Positions 1 through 7,785 of a DNA stretch of 64,000 nt are shown piece by piece (within the stretch, counting starts at the first letter, position 1; each line of letters starts with the position of its first letter). The notes under the pieces are model-generated. The model saw only the letters and a list, made by a program, of their open reading frames with translations. It did not search any database and had not been told where the DNA came from. The DNA lies in NCBI RefSeq assembly GCF_020866965.1, contig NZ_JAJATX010000007.1, positions 85,260 to 149,259 of the forward strand, written 5' to 3'. The stretch is from Microvirga roseola. Lineage in GTDB: Bacteria > Pseudomonadota > Alphaproteobacteria > Rhizobiales > Beijerinckiaceae. The position numbers and the translations under genes were made by a program.

Positions 1-1
1 C

Positions 2-931
2 TTCGGCATGACCCGCGTGCGCACTGGCTACACCGCGGGCGAGGCCATCGGGCCGGAAATCTTCCGCTTCTACCGCTCCATCGGCGTGAACCTGAAGCAG
101 CTCTACGGACAGACCGAAGCGGGCGTCTACATCACCATGCAGCCGGACGGCGAGATCCGAGCCGACACGGTGGGCCGCCCCGCTCCCGGAATCGAGATCC
201 GGATCGCGGAGAACGGCGAGGTTCTCTACCGCTCCCCGGGCGTCTTCACGGGCTACTACAAGGACGAGGAGAAGACGACGGAAACGAAGACGCCCGACGG
301 CTTCGTGCATTCGGGAGATGCGGGCTTCTTCGACCAGACCGGCCATCTCAAAATCATCGACCGGGCCAAGGATGTGGGCAAGATGCGCGACGGTGCGCTC
401 TTCCCGCCGAAATACATCGAGAACAAGCTGAAGTTCTACCCCAACATCAAGGAGACGGTCTGCTTCGGAGACGGACGGGACTATGTCGCCTGCTTCATCA
501 ACATCGATCTCGTGGCGGTCAGCAACTGGGCCGAGCGCAACGGGGTCGTCTACGCCTCCTATCAGGAGCTCGCAGGCCACCCGCTGGTCTACGACATGAT
601 CGAGAAGCACGTGGACGAGGTGAACCGCTCGCTCGCCTCCGAGCCTCGCATGGGCGGCGCCCAGATCAAGCGCTTCCTGATCCTGCACAAGGAGCTCGAC
701 GCCGACGACGGCGAGCTGACGCGGACCCAGAAGGTGCGCCGCGGCTTCATCGCCGATCGCTATGCCCCGCTCATCCAGGCGCTCTACAGCGGAGCGACCG
801 AAGCCGACATCTCGACCGAAGTCACCTTCGAGGATGGCCGCAAGGGCGTAATCTCCGCCCGCGTGAAGATCCGCGACATGGATCTCTACCCGATCGAGCC
901 AGCCACATCCCTCCCGGAGGCCGCGGAATGA
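2..931 (+). CDS. AMP-dependent acyl-CoA synthetase, C-terminal part (gene begins before the window)
   Basis: This is the C-terminal half of a long-chain acyl-CoA synthetase-like enzyme, which activates a carboxylic acid with ATP to an acyl-adenylate and then an acyl-CoA. The frame is open to the window edge, so the start lies upstream; about 309 residues are visible. The adenylate-forming signature LYGQTE lies near the visible start, followed by SGDAGFFD, the hinge DRAKDVGK, and a terminal LTRTQKVRR region where the family carries its catalytic lysine. The stop overlaps the ATG of livG by four bases (ATGA), so the two are translationally coupled. Its substrate cannot be read from sequence; the neighbours suggest an organic acid imported by the adjacent transporter. 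Confidence 0.9.
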   Translation, partial: FGMTRVRTGYTAGEAIGPEIFRFYRSIGVNLKQLYGQTEAGVYITMQPDGEIRADTVGRPAPGIEIRIAENGEVLYRSPGVFTGYYKDEEKTTETKTPDGFVHSGDAGFFDQTGHLKIIDRAKDVGKMRDGALFPPKYIENKLKFYPNIKETVCFGDGRDYVACFINIDLVAVSNWAERNGVVYASYQELAGHPLVYDMIEKHVDEVNRSLASEPRMGGAQIKRFLILHKELDADDGELTRTQKVRRGFIADRYAPLIQALYSGATEADISTEVTFEDGRKGVISARVKIRDMDLYPIEPATSLPEAAE

Positions 932-1728
932 GAGCGCCCGATCATCCCATTCTCGCCAAGGGCGACGTGCTGCTCGCCGTCGAGAACGTGTCCTTGGGTT
1001 TCGGCGGCGTGAAGGCCCTGACGGACGTGTCCTTCGACATCCGCAAGAGCGAGATCCGCGCCATCATCGGGCCGAACGGCGCCGGCAAGACCTCAATGCT
1101 CAACTGCATCAACGGCTTCTACTATCCGACCGAGGGCAGCATCACCTTCCAGGGTCTCAAGCGTCCCAAGATGCGCCCCTACGAGGCGGCGCGCGGCGGC
1201 ATCGCCCGCACCTTCCAGAACGTCGCCCTCTTCAAGAGCATGTCGACCCTCGACAACATCATGGCCGGGCGCTCGATCAAGATGCGCTCTAACTTCTTCT
1301 GGCAGCTCTTCCGCCATGGCCCGGCCATGAGGGAGGAGGTGGAGCACAGGAAGGTGGTGGAGGAGATCATCGACTTCCTCGAGATCCAGCACATCCGCAA
1401 GACCCCGGTGGGACGCCTGCCCTATGGCCTGCAGAAGCGGGTCGAGCTGGCCCGCGCGCTCGCCATGGAGCCGGAGCTCCTGCTGCTCGACGAGCCCATG
1501 GCCGGCATGAATCTGGAAGAAAAGGAAGACATGTCCCGCTTCATCATTGAGGTGAACCAGCAGTTCGGCACCACCATCGCTCTCATCGAGCACGACATGG
1601 GCGTGGTGATGGACCTCTCCGACCGGGTCGTGGTGCTGGAATACGGCCGCAAGATCGCGGACGGCACCCCCGACGAGGTGAAGCGCGATCAGCGCGTCAT
1701 CGACGCCTATCTCGGCGTGGCGCACTGA
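928..1728 (+). CDS. livG: HAAT-type ABC transporter ATP-binding protein LivG
   Basis: One of the two cytoplasmic ATPases of a branched-chain-amino-acid-type importer, 266 aa. Walker A GPNGAGKTS is at residues 48-56 and Walker B LLLLDEP is followed by MAGM. The signature region reads LPYGLQKRVELARAL, the LivG-type variant rather than LSGGQ. The IARTFQN Q-loop is present. The gene starts inside the end of the acyl-CoA synthetase gene (ATGA overlap) and is followed 12 bp later by livH. HAAT importers carry amino acids, urea, short-chain amides or aromatic acids; the flanking ligases favour an organic acid here, which is inference. Confidence 0.95.
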   Translation: MRAPDHPILAKGDVLLAVENVSLGFGGVKALTDVSFDIRKSEIRAIIGPNGAGKTSMLNCINGFYYPTEGSITFQGLKRPKMRPYEAARGGIARTFQNVALFKSMSTLDNIMAGRSIKMRSNFFWQLFRHGPAMREEVEHRKVVEEIIDFLEIQHIRKTPVGRLPYGLQKRVELARALAMEPELLLLDEPMAGMNLEEKEDMSRFIIEVNQQFGTTIALIEHDMGVVMDLSDRVVVLEYGRKIADGTPDEVKRDQRVIDAYLGVAH

Positions 1729-1740
1729 GGGCGAGAAGCG

Positions 1741-2697
1741 ATGGACATTCTCTACAAGATCTTCATCGAGCCCTTCGTCTTCATGGGTGAGGCGCCGGAT
1801 CTCCTGATCCAGACGCTGTGGGAAGGGCTGGTCTCCGGGATCCTCTATGCCCTGATCGCGCTCGGCTTCGTCCTCATCTTCAAGGCCTCGGGCGTGTTCA
1901 ACTTCGCGCAGGGTATCATGGTCGTCTTCTCGGCCCTGATCCTGGTGGGGCTCTACGAGCAGGGCGTGCCCGCCCTCCTCGCCCTCCTCCTGACCGGTGG
2001 CGCGATGCTGATCCTGGCTCTCACGGTGGAGCGCGTGGTTCTGCGCCCCCTCGTGAACCAGCCCGACATCATCCTCTTCATGGCGACCTTCGGGCTCACC
2101 TATTTCCTGATCGGCTTCGGCGAGCTCATCTTCGGCGGCAGCCCAAAGGAGATGATCACGAGCGAACTCTACCTGCCCCAGGGCACGACGGAGGTTGAGA
2201 TGCTGGGCGGCTTCGTGCGCTTCCAGCACCTCGACATCGCCGCGACCGTTATCGCGTCGATCATGATCGGCCTGCTTGCGGTCTTCTTCTCGAAGACCCG
2301 TATCGGCCGGGCGCTCCGCGCCGTCGCGGACAGCCACAAGGCCGCCCTTTCGGTCGGCATCTCGCTCAACCAGATCTGGGTCATCGTGTGGTTCGCCGCC
2401 GGCATCGTGGCCCTGGTGGCCGGCATCATGTGGGGCGCACGCGCGGGCGTGTCCTTCTCGCTGCAGATCATTGCGCTGAAGGCCTTGCCCGTCCTCATCC
2501 TCGGCGGCTTCACCTCCATCCCCGGAGCCATCATCGGCGGGCTCATCATCGGCATCGGCGAGAAGCTCGGGGAATTCTATTGGGGGCCCCTGGTCGGCGG
2601 CGGCATCGAGACGTGGCTCGCCTACGTCATCGCCCTCCTGTTCCTGCTCTACAGGCCGCAGGGCCTGTTCGGCGAGAAGATCATCGAACGGATTTGA
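1741..2697 (+). CDS. livH: HAAT-type ABC transporter permease LivH
   Basis: Inner-membrane permease of the importer, 318 aa, with about eight hydrophobic segments. The motifs GLVSGILYALIALGFVLI and FKASGVFNFAQG near residues 29-61 are typical of LivH, as is the ALRAVADSHKAA cytoplasmic loop that contacts the ATPase. The ATG follows GAGGGCGAGAAGCG, a reasonable ribosome-binding site. It lies in the five-gene transporter operon, 14 bp before livM. Nothing unusual is seen. Confidence 0.94.
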   Translation: MDILYKIFIEPFVFMGEAPDLLIQTLWEGLVSGILYALIALGFVLIFKASGVFNFAQGIMVVFSALILVGLYEQGVPALLALLLTGGAMLILALTVERVVLRPLVNQPDIILFMATFGLTYFLIGFGELIFGGSPKEMITSELYLPQGTTEVEMLGGFVRFQHLDIAATVIASIMIGLLAVFFSKTRIGRALRAVADSHKAALSVGISLNQIWVIVWFAAGIVALVAGIMWGARAGVSFSLQIIALKALPVLILGGFTSIPGAIIGGLIIGIGEKLGEFYWGPLVGGGIETWLAYVIALLFLLYRPQGLFGEKIIERI

Positions 2698-2711
2698 GGG
2701 AGAAGAGTTAA

Positions 2712-3797
2712 GTGCTCTACCGTGAGGCTGGCCAATTCAAGACGAACTATGTCGCCGACCGGGCGATCTTCCCCTTACGCGAGGACAGGATCGGCCTCGG
2801 CCTCATCGTCCTGGTCGCCTATTCGCTTGCCTTTCTCGGCAACGACTTCCTGCTCCAGGCGGTGCTGATCCCGTTCCTGGTGTTCTCTCTCGCCGCCATC
2901 GGCCTGAACATCCTCACCGGCTATACGGGCCTCCTGTCGCTCGGCACCGGCGCGTTCATGGGGGTCGGGGCCTATGCCTGCTACAAGCTGATGACCGCCT
3001 TTCCGGAGGTGAACGTCATCGTCTGGATTTTCGTCTCCGGCTTCTTCTCGGCGGGCATCGGCGCCCTGTTCGGGCTTCCTTCCCTGCGCATCAAGGGATT
3101 CTACCTCGCGGTCGCGACGCTGGCGGCGCAATTCTTCCTGCAATGGTGCTTCATCCGCATCCCGTGGCTCGTGAACTACAATGTGTCGGGAGCGCTCGAG
3201 GCGCCCCTGCGCACCCTGTTCGGCATCCCGATCGTCGGCGCGACCGCCACGCCGCAGACCCGCTATCTGGTGGTGCTGACCATCGTCATCGTGCTCACCT
3301 GGCTCGCTTCCAACCTCGTCCATGGCCGCATCGGGCGCATGTGGATCGCGATCCGCGACATGGACCTCGCCGCCGAGCTCATGGGCATCCGTCCCCTCCA
3401 GACGAAGCTCCTGGCCTTCGCGGTCTCGTCCTATTACTGCGGCGTCGCCGGAGCCCTGCTCGTCTTCCTCTGGTACGGCGGCGCGGAATACGACGTCTTC
3501 AACATCAACCAATCGTTCTTCATCCTGTTCATGGTCATCATCGGCGGCCTGGGCAGCCTGATCGGCTCGTTCTTCGGGGCGGCGCTCATCTTCATCATGC
3601 CCATCGTTCTGGGCATCGTGCTGCCGGCTATCTTCGAGCCCCTCGGCATTCCGATCGCCGCCGAGACCATCGAACACCTGCGCTTCATGATCGTGGGCGC
3701 GCTCATCATCTTCTTCCTAATCGTGGAACCGCACGGCCTCGCGCGGCTCTGGCAGATCGGCAAACAGAAGCTCCTGGTCTGGCCGTTCCCCTACTGA
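2712..3797 (+). CDS. livM: HAAT-type ABC transporter permease LivM
   Basis: Second inner-membrane permease, 361 aa, starting at GTG behind GAGGGAGAAGAG. Multiple hydrophobic helices are present, with LivM-type motifs ILTGYTGLLSLGTGAFMGVGAY, here near residue 76, and a cytoplasmic coupling loop around IAIRDMDLAAELMGI near residue 214. It pairs with LivH to form the translocation channel. The N-terminus carries about 35 hydrophilic residues before the first helix, which is usual for the family. The binding-protein gene follows after 73 bp. Confidence 0.94.
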   Translation: MLYREAGQFKTNYVADRAIFPLREDRIGLGLIVLVAYSLAFLGNDFLLQAVLIPFLVFSLAAIGLNILTGYTGLLSLGTGAFMGVGAYACYKLMTAFPEVNVIVWIFVSGFFSAGIGALFGLPSLRIKGFYLAVATLAAQFFLQWCFIRIPWLVNYNVSGALEAPLRTLFGIPIVGATATPQTRYLVVLTIVIVLTWLASNLVHGRIGRMWIAIRDMDLAAELMGIRPLQTKLLAFAVSSYYCGVAGALLVFLWYGGAEYDVFNINQSFFILFMVIIGGLGSLIGSFFGAALIFIMPIVLGIVLPAIFEPLGIPIAAETIEHLRFMIVGALIIFFLIVEPHGLARLWQIGKQKLLVWPFPY

Positions 3798-3870
3798 CAG
3801 CGGACCATAAGGAGACGGGAACTACGAACCTCCGGCGTGATGCCGGACAACAACGGGAGGAAACGCAGAA

Positions 3871-5193
3871 ATGTCGTTTCGAAAACTGAGCCTTGGACTG
3901 GCCGTTGCGACCCTGGTCGGCGGCGCTACCCTTCCTGCCTTCGCGCAGGACTCCGTCTATGTGCCCCTCTTCACCTACCGCACGGGCCCCTTCGCCGGCT
4001 CCGGCATTCCCATCGCCGACGGCATGCATGACTACCTTCAGATGCTGAACGAGCGCGACGGCGGCATCGGCGGCGTGAAGCTCGTGCTCGAAGAATGCGA
4101 AACGGGCTACGACACCAAGAAGGGCGTCGAGTGCTACGAGGCGGTGAAGGGCAAGAACCCGGTTATCGTCAATCCCTGGTCGACCGGCATCACCCTGCCG
4201 CTGATCCCCCGCGCCTCAGTGGACAAGATCCCGATCCTCTCCATGGCCTACGGCCTCTCGGCCTCGGCCCGCGGCGACATCTTCCCCTGGGTCTTCAACC
4301 CGCCGGCCACCTACTGGGACGGCCTGTCGATGATCGTCAAGTACATCGGCGAGAAGGAAGGGGGACTGGAGAAGCTCAAGGGCAAGAAGATCGGCTTCCT
4401 GCATCTCGACGCAGCCTTCGGCAAGGAGCCGGTCCCGCTGCTGCAGGAACTCGCCAAGCAGTATGGCTTCGAGGTGGCGCTCTATCCGGTCGCCGCCCAG
4501 GACATGCAGAATCAGTCCTCGCAATGGCTGAGCGTGCGCCGCGACCGTCCCGACTACATGATCATGTGGGGCTGGGGTGCCATGAACGGAGCCGCCGTCA
4601 AGGAAGCGGTCCGCTCGGGCTATCCGATGGACAAGTTCTATTCCGTCTGGTGGCCGGGTGAGGACGACGCCCGTGCGGGCGGCGCAGGCGCCAAGGGCTT
4701 CAAGATGCTGAACTGGCATGCCGTCGGCACGGATTACCCTGCCCTGAAGGACATCCAGAAGCACGTGGTCGACAAGGGCCTCTCCAAGGCACCGAAGGAT
4801 AAGGTCGGAGAGCTCCTCTATAATCGCGGCGTCTACAACTCGCTGCTGATCGCGGAAGGCATCGCCCAGGCCCAGACGGTCACCGGCAAGAAGGTCGTGA
4901 CGGGCGAGGACGTGCGCCGCGGCATGGAGAACATCAAGCTCGATCCGGCCCGTCTCAAGGAGCTGGGGCTCGAAGGCTTCACGGATCCGATGGCTCTCAC
5001 CTGCACGGACCACAACAGCCACAGCCCTGCCTTCATGCAGGAGTGGGACGGCTCGAAGTGGGTGAAGATTTCCGAGCCCATCAAGCCGATGACCGAGCAG
5101 GTCCGCGCCCAGCTCGACGCCGCAGCGAAGGACTATGCCGACAAGAATCCCGGCTGGCCCAAGCGCTCGGAGCGTTGCGACAACCAGAGCTAA
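3871..5193 (+). CDS. HAAT-type ABC transporter periplasmic substrate-binding protein
   Basis: Periplasmic ligand-binding component, 440 aa. A signal peptide runs from residue 1 to about 25 with a typical AFA-QD cleavage site, followed by a type I periplasmic-binding (Peripla_BP_6) fold. It is larger than amino-acid-binding LivJ/LivK (about 345-370 aa) and resembles the 400-440 aa members found beside aromatic-acid genes. The ATG is preceded by the strong Shine-Dalgarno GGGAGGAAA. Four cysteines are present after the signal peptide. The ligand is unknown; the context suggests an aromatic or other carboxylic acid. Confidence 0.9.
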   Translation: MSFRKLSLGLAVATLVGGATLPAFAQDSVYVPLFTYRTGPFAGSGIPIADGMHDYLQMLNERDGGIGGVKLVLEECETGYDTKKGVECYEAVKGKNPVIVNPWSTGITLPLIPRASVDKIPILSMAYGLSASARGDIFPWVFNPPATYWDGLSMIVKYIGEKEGGLEKLKGKKIGFLHLDAAFGKEPVPLLQELAKQYGFEVALYPVAAQDMQNQSSQWLSVRRDRPDYMIMWGWGAMNGAAVKEAVRSGYPMDKFYSVWWPGEDDARAGGAGAKGFKMLNWHAVGTDYPALKDIQKHVVDKGLSKAPKDKVGELLYNRGVYNSLLIAEGIAQAQTVTGKKVVTGEDVRRGMENIKLDPARLKELGLEGFTDPMALTCTDHNSHSPAFMQEWDGSKWVKISEPIKPMTEQVRAQLDAAAKDYADKNPGWPKRSERCDNQS

Positions 5194-5201
5194 GACGACT
5201 G

Positions 5202-5251
5202 ACCCTCTCCCCGCGCAGGCCGGGTGTTCCCGGGCTCGGTGGGGAGAGGGT
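5202..5251. repeat. REP-like intergenic palindrome
   Basis: An 11-bp perfect inverted repeat (ACCCTCTCCCC at 5202-5212, GGGGAGAGGGT at 5241-5251) encloses a second stem (GCCGGG-tgtt-CCCGG). Short CCCTCTCCCC/GGGGAGAGGG palindromes are widespread between genes in Rhizobiales, so this is probably a dispersed REP-type element between the binding-protein gene and livF. It could also attenuate transcription into livF. Confidence 0.6.
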
Positions 5252-5307
5252 GACCCTTGTGTCAACATGGTTCGGGAGAAGGGAAGCTGCGACTTCCGGC
5301 AGCCCCT

Positions 5308-5356
5308 CTCCCGGCTCACTTCCTTCGCCACCCTTTCCCGCAGAGAGGGCCGGGAG
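5308..5356 (+). promoter_or_regulatory. Hairpin occluding the livF ribosome-binding site
   Basis: CTCCCGGC at 5308-5315 is the exact complement of GCCGGGAG at 5349-5356, and that second arm contains the GGGAG Shine-Dalgarno of livF, whose ATG is at 5363. Formation of the stem would hide the ribosome-binding site. It may simply be a second REP-like copy that happens to abut livF. Confidence 0.4.
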
Positions 5357-5362
5357 ATTGTC

Positions 5363-6196
5363 ATGACCGCCGCAGCCTTGCAGCCTGCTCCTGCCGAAAC
5401 CGTCCTGACGGTCAACAACATCGAGGTCGTCTACGACCACGTGATCCTCGTTCTCAAAGGCGTCTCGCTCAGCGTGCCCAAGGGCGGCATCGTGGCTTTG
5501 CTCGGGGCCAACGGCGCAGGCAAGACCACGACGCTGAAGGCTGTCTCCAACCTGCTGCGCGCCGAGCGTGGCGAGGTCACGAAGGGCACCATCGAGTTCA
5601 AAGGCGAGCGCGTCGACCGCCTCTCCCCCAACGAACTCGTGCGCCGCGGCTGCATTCAGGTTCTCGAGGGCCGGCACTGCTTCGGGCACCTCACCATCGA
5701 GGACAATCTCCTCACCGGCGCCTTCACGCGCCGCGACGGCAACGCTGCGATCCGGCGGGACTTGGAAGCCATCTACGAGTATTTCCCGCGCCTGAAGCAG
5801 CGGCGAACCTCCATGGCGGGCTATACCTCCGGCGGCGAGCAGCAGATGTGCGCCATCGGCCGGGCGATGATGTCCCGTCCCTCCATGATCCTGCTGGACG
5901 AGCCGTCCATGGGCCTGGCCCCGCAGATCGTGGAGGAGATCTTCGAAATCGTTCACAAGCTCAACGAGACGGAAGGCGTCTCCTTCCTCCTGGCCGAGCA
6001 GAACACCAATATGGCGCTGAAATACGCCACCTACGGCTACATTCTCGAGACCGGACGCGTCGTCATGGACGGTCCCGCACAGATGCTGCGGGAGAACGAG
6101 GACGTGAAGGAATTCTACCTCGGCGTCTCGGAAGGCGACCGCAAGTCGTTCCGCGACGTGAAGAGTTACAAGCGCCGCAAGCGCTGGCTGGCGTGA
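5363..6196 (+). CDS. livF: HAAT-type ABC transporter ATP-binding protein LivF
   Basis: Second cytoplasmic ATPase of the importer, 277 aa. Walker A GANGAGKTT, signature TSGGEQQM, Walker B MILLDEPSMGL and the H-loop region are all present. The ATG at 5363 (MTAAALQ) was chosen because the family domain begins about 15 residues later and GGGAG lies just upstream; the open frame before it is the repeat region. The C-terminal extension (about 30 residues, rich in K and R) is longer than in amino-acid LivF but common in aromatic-acid-type homologues. The PaaK-like ligase gene follows. Confidence 0.93.
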   Translation: MTAAALQPAPAETVLTVNNIEVVYDHVILVLKGVSLSVPKGGIVALLGANGAGKTTTLKAVSNLLRAERGEVTKGTIEFKGERVDRLSPNELVRRGCIQVLEGRHCFGHLTIEDNLLTGAFTRRDGNAAIRRDLEAIYEYFPRLKQRRTSMAGYTSGGEQQMCAIGRAMMSRPSMILLDEPSMGLAPQIVEEIFEIVHKLNETEGVSFLLAEQNTNMALKYATYGYILETGRVVMDGPAQMLRENEDVKEFYLGVSEGDRKSFRDVKSYKRRKRWLA

Positions 6197-6224
6197 CAGC
6201 CCTTCAGACGGGAAGAGACAAGCC

Positions 6225-7457
6225 TTGAGCGACCATTTCGATATCTACGAAACCCGAGAGCCTGCGGAACGCGAGGCCTCTCTTTTCGCGCGCCTGCCGG
6301 ATGTCCTGAGGCGGGCCGCCGAGACACCGGCCTATGCGGAACGGCTGCAGGGCATAGATCCGAGCCGCATCACGAACCGCGAGGCGCTGGCAGGCCTGCC
6401 GGTGCTTCGCAAGGCCGAACTACCAGCTCTGCAGAAAGCGTCCCTCCCCTTCGGCGGCTTCGTTCCCGGCGCTCCGGGCTCGTTCGCGCGCCTCTTCACC
6501 TCGCCGGGTCCGATCTTCGAAGCGGAGGCCAATGCGCCAGATCCCTGGCGCATGGCGCGGGGATTGCATGCCGCCGGGTTCCGCAACGGCGACGTGGTGC
6601 TCAACACCTTCAGCTACCACCTGACGCCGGGCGGCTTCATCATGGATTCCGGTGCGCGCGCCCTCGGCTGCGCCGTCATCCCTGCCGGGCCCGGCAACAC
6701 GGAGCAGCAGTTCGAGCTGATCGAGGCCTACCGGCCGGTCGCCTATTGCGGCACGCCGGATTTCCTCAAGATCCTCCTCGACGGCGCGGAAGCGGCGGGA
6801 CGGGACGTGTCCTCCATCAGGCGGGCGCTTGTCTCGGGCGCGGCCTTTCCGAAATCCCTGCAGGAGGAGTTCTCCTCCCGCGGCATCGAGGCCTACCAGG
6901 CCTATGCCACGGCCGATCTCGGCTTGGTGGCATACGAGTCTCCTGCCCGCGAGGGTCTGGTGGTGAACGAGGGCCTCATCGTCGAGATCGTGAAGCCGGG
7001 CACCGGCGATCCGGTGCCGGAGGGGGATGTAGGCGAGATCGTTGTGACCACGCTCGATCCGCACCGGCCTCTCATCCGGCTGGCACTCGGCGATCTGACC
7101 GCTTCCCTGAAAGGTGCGAGCCCCTGCGGACGCACCAACATGCGGATCAAGGGCTGGATGGGAAGAGCCGATCAGGCCGCGAAGGTGAAGGGCATGTTCG
7201 TGCGCCCCGAGCAGGTGGCGGAGATCGGCCGCCGCCATCCCGATCTCGGGCGCCTGCGCCTCGTCATCACCCGCGAGGGAGAGACGGACATGATGACGCT
7301 GATGGCCGAAGCCCCGTCTCCAGGCGACGATCTGGCCGCCGCCATCGGGGATACGCTCCAGAACGTGACCAAGCTCAAGGGCGTCGTCACCCTCACCACA
7401 CCGGGCAGCCTCCCGAACGACGGCAAGGTCATCGCCGACGAGCGCACCTACGCCTGA
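6225..7457 (+). CDS. Phenylacetate-CoA ligase-like (PaaK-family) AMP-forming ligase
   Basis: A 410-aa adenylate-forming enzyme of the PaaK type, which couples an aryl or aliphatic acid to CoA. The start is TTG behind GGAAGAGA. Family features are the NTFSYHLTPGG and PAGPGNTEQQ segments, a YATADLG motif in place of YG-TE, and the C-terminal GWMGRADQAAKVKGMFV loop. The usual Ser/Thr/Gly-rich phosphate-binding loop is poorly kept: the corresponding stretch reads RLFTSPGPIFE. Length is near the PaaK norm (about 430). With the transporter before it, it probably activates the imported acid; the exact substrate is not predictable. Confidence 0.85.
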   Translation: MSDHFDIYETREPAEREASLFARLPDVLRRAAETPAYAERLQGIDPSRITNREALAGLPVLRKAELPALQKASLPFGGFVPGAPGSFARLFTSPGPIFEAEANAPDPWRMARGLHAAGFRNGDVVLNTFSYHLTPGGFIMDSGARALGCAVIPAGPGNTEQQFELIEAYRPVAYCGTPDFLKILLDGAEAAGRDVSSIRRALVSGAAFPKSLQEEFSSRGIEAYQAYATADLGLVAYESPAREGLVVNEGLIVEIVKPGTGDPVPEGDVGEIVVTTLDPHRPLIRLALGDLTASLKGASPCGRTNMRIKGWMGRADQAAKVKGMFVRPEQVAEIGRRHPDLGRLRLVITREGETDMMTLMAEAPSPGDDLAAAIGDTLQNVTKLKGVVTLTTPGSLPNDGKVIADERTYA

Positions 7458-7484
7458 GCTTTTGCGACGCAGAGGAGCTCTACA

Positions 7485-7517
7485 AAAAAGAAAGAGCACT
7501 CTCTAGGAGAGTGCTCT
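7485..7517 (-). terminator. Rho-independent terminator, minus orientation
   Basis: A perfect stem AGAGCACTCTC/GAGAGTGCTCT at 7492-7517 is followed, on the minus strand, by TTTCTTTTTT. It lies about 220 bp beyond the terminator of the barrel-protein gene, so it either backs that one up or ends a separate minus-strand transcript. Confidence 0.75.
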
Positions 7518-7738
7518 AAGTGTCCGGCCGTAGGGGCAAAAATGGACCGGAGATCCCTACAACACTCCGCGGAACGTTTGGTTCCACAAAAAATAAAATT
7601 TTTATCCCGAAGCTGTGCCGCATTCAGGTCACGTTTGAACGGTTTAGGGCTGAACTTCCCGTGGGGGCAAAATCACGGGCCGGAGGCTGCGACCTGTAAA
7701 CGTAAAGGAACAGGTCGCGGCCTTTCTCTTGTTGCCAC

Positions 7739-7765
7739 GAAAAAGGCCCGGGTTCTCCCGGGCCT
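7739..7765 (-). terminator. Terminator of the outer-membrane barrel gene
   Basis: On the minus strand GGCCCGGG-agaa-CCCGGGCC is followed by five T residues, about 20 bp past the stop codon of the barrel-protein gene. Confidence 0.85.
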
Positions 7766-7785
7766 TTCGTTACGGTCGGCAAGGT

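Larger units (their letters stand above)
7458..7785. other. Gene-free 328-bp interval between convergent genes, with several hairpins
   Basis: No convincing coding frame is seen. The interval has an AT-rich centre (around 7588-7605) and stems at 7492-7517, 7659-7680 (CCCGTG/CACGGG), 7689-7718 (GCGACCTGT/ACAGGTCGC) and 7739-7765. The segment GGGGCAAAA occurs twice (about 7531 and 7665). Both T-tract terminators read on the minus strand, which leaves room for a minus-strand transcript between them. Confidence 0.6.

Noticed and set aside
1093..2337. 414-aa minus-strand open frame across livG and livH
   Set aside because: Its composition (Glu, His, Asp, Arg) is that of a codon shadow, and it crosses two well-defined genes.
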